DNA of 7,215 nt from an uncultured Ruminococcus sp. (GTDB lineage Bacteria > Bacillota > Clostridia > Oscillospirales > Ruminococcaceae), in assembly GCA_947175005.1 (NCBI GenBank), contig CAMWLD010000112.1, positions 1 to 7,215 of the forward strand, read 5' to 3'. Positions 6,195 to 7,215 of the stretch are shown piece after piece (positions within the stretch are counted from its first letter, which is position 1; every line of letters starts with the position of its first letter). The position numbers and the translations under genes were made by a program. The notes below the pieces were generated by a model. That model was not told the origin of the DNA. It did not search any database and saw nothing but the letters and a program-made list of their open reading frames with translations.

Positions 6195-7215
6195 TCAGTC
6201 CGCCGGTCTTACCTGTTCACCCGCACTGATAGGCCTTGTGGAGGTGGTGATAACAAATTCACTTCCCATAAGCCCGTTTACAGCCGTGTTGTTGTCGTCC
6301 GAAGCAATGACCTCAATGTCATATCGCACAGCGCTGTACCTGTTGCCCAAAGGACTGGGCTTTGATTCCATGACCAGCACGAACTTGCCGTTGGAATCCT
6401 CCCTCACCGCCGAATTGGGGATAACCGTGCTGTAGCTTTGACCCTTGCTGCCCATGGCAAGAGAAATGGTCTGCCCCGTGGTAATGTCCTCGCCGCTTAC
6501 TGTAAATTTCAGCTTTTTCATGGTCTGGGGATTCTGATTGTCGGGCTGTATGTCCGTCAGCACCGCCGAGAAATCATTTCCCCAGTACCAGCTGGTAATA
6601 TCCGCCTTGTCTCCCGTCTTGATCTTTTTTGCCTGTTCTGTCTTAACGGAAAATTCCACCGTGTACCCCTTGTCGGAAATGTCTATCATAACCGCCACGC
6701 TGCCCGCCTCGGGAGTATCTCCCGCAGTCACGGAAACGCTTGCTATCCTGCCCGCCATCTGCGCCGTAACATCTGTCTCGGCAGGTTCTTTTACAAGCTT
6801 GTCATATTTTTCCTGAGCCTTAGCCACTTTTTCCTTTTGCATCTCAATGTCATACCGCTGCTTTTCAAGATCAATGACCGTTACCTCGTTTTTGGATTCC
6901 TCATCGGCAACAGCCGCTTCGTAAGCGTCCCGCAGTCCGCTTATCTCCGTTTCCTTTTCCTTGATCTTCGTTGTCAGCTGAGCCTCGGTCATATATCCCG
7001 CAGCAGCCGCGTCCGCCTTATCCTCAGCCGCCTTGTCCGCAGCACGCTGTGCCGCCCTTATGTCGTCGTCAATGCCATTTATTATACCTTTAAGCTCCAG
7101 CTTTATCTCCCTTGTTTCGTCGCCCAAAGTGTCCTTTGCTGCTGTGAGCGCCTTTTCCTTTTTGTTCATGGTCATTTCGGTCTTTTTCACTTCATTCTGA
7201 AGAGCATAGTGTTTG
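6195..7215 (-). CDS. HlyD/RND-type efflux adaptor subunit, N-terminus beyond the window (partial)
   Basis: The frame stays open to the right edge, so this is the C-terminal 340 or so residues of a longer protein; a GTG at 7188-7190 lies inside the coiled coil and is unlikely to be the true start. In reading order there is a long charged Lys/Glu/Ala-rich helical region (7214 to about 6790) with an Ala/Gly-containing turn near 7000, which looks like an alpha-hairpin. Then comes the second half of a lipoyl/barrel-sandwich domain (TAQMAGRIASVSVTAGD, about 6770-6718), a beta-barrel domain (about 6675-6455) and a membrane-proximal domain up to GEQVRPAD and TGA at 6195-6197. This order is that of membrane-fusion/adaptor proteins of MacAB-like and HlyD-like exporters. 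The missing part should hold the anchor helix and the first half of the lipoyl domain. It is followed 53 nt later by the MacB-core membrane protein, pointing to one export complex. Confidence 0.87.
   Translation of the reverse strand, partial: KHYALQNEVKKTEMTMNKKEKALTAAKDTLGDETREIKLELKGIINGIDDDIRAAQRAADKAAEDKADAAAAGYMTEAQLTTKIKEKETEISGLRDAYEAAVADEESKNEVTVIDLEKQRYDIEMQKEKVAKAQEKYDKLVKEPAETDVTAQMAGRIASVSVTAGDTPEAGSVAVMIDISDKGYTVEFSVKTEQAKKIKTGDKADITSWYWGNDFSAVLTDIQPDNQNPQTMKKLKFTVSGEDITTGQTISLAMGSKGQSYSTVIPNSAVREDSNGKFVLVMESKPSPLGNRYSAVRYDIEVIASDDNNTAVNGLMGSEFVITTSTRPISAGEQVRPAD

Noticed and set aside
6195..7190. GTG at 7188-7190 as the true start of the adaptor
   Set aside because: The frame stays open to the window edge, the codon lies within the helical region, and the protein would lack the anchor helix and first lipoyl half. 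The gene is cut by the window.
1..7215. CRISPR array, tRNA/rRNA gene, insertion sequence or attachment site
   Set aside because: Reading both strands showed no spaced direct repeats, no cloverleaf-like segment, no transposase or integrase motif and no terminal inverted repeats around any gene.

Overview
The window looks like chromosomal DNA of an anaerobic Firmicute, most likely a Clostridia member of the Ruminococcus/Oscillospiraceae type. The evidence is the heterodimeric, NAD-linked class 1B dihydroorotate dehydrogenase (PyrK with PyrD), strong purine-rich Shine-Dalgarno sites before most genes, one GTG start, roughly balanced GC content, and protein families (fused histidine phosphatase-GNAT, two-TM MacB-core permease, RuvX) that I associate with that group. 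Assignment below class is inference. I see no insertion sequence, tRNA, rRNA, CRISPR array or phage gene.

Plus strand, 1-4997: a run of co-directional genes that may be one transcript. It starts with the last codons of an unidentified gene (possibly an SGNH/GDSL hydrolase), then pyrK and pyrD, which overlap by 8 nt and supply the fourth step of pyrimidine synthesis. Next come a two-TM STM3941-family protein (GTG start), an ANT(6)-type aminoglycoside nucleotidyltransferase 1 nt downstream, a histidine phosphatase fused to a GNAT acetyltransferase, a possible 19-codon ORF containing a hairpin, and ruvX/yqgF. Gaps are -8, 45, 1, 28 and 86 nt, and I see no terminator between pyrK and ruvX. The genes do not form one pathway. 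They look like a housekeeping run with pyr and ruvX at the two ends and accessory enzymes between.

A 14-bp inverted repeat (4999-5036) separates ruvX from the convergent minus-strand genes and is the natural terminator for both directions.

Minus strand, 7215-5038: an export-type pair read right to left. First is a HlyD/RND-type adaptor cut by the right edge of the window, and 53 nt later a membrane protein with a MacB-like extracytoplasmic core between only two TM helices. Together they look like the adaptor and extracytoplasmic parts of a MacB-type ABC exporter whose ATPase, and possibly a full FtsX-type permease, would lie to the right of the window.

The points most worth a second look are the permease that lacks the FtsX membrane bundle together with its coiled-coil adaptor, the hairpin and small ORF before ruvX, and the phosphatase-acetyltransferase fusion.
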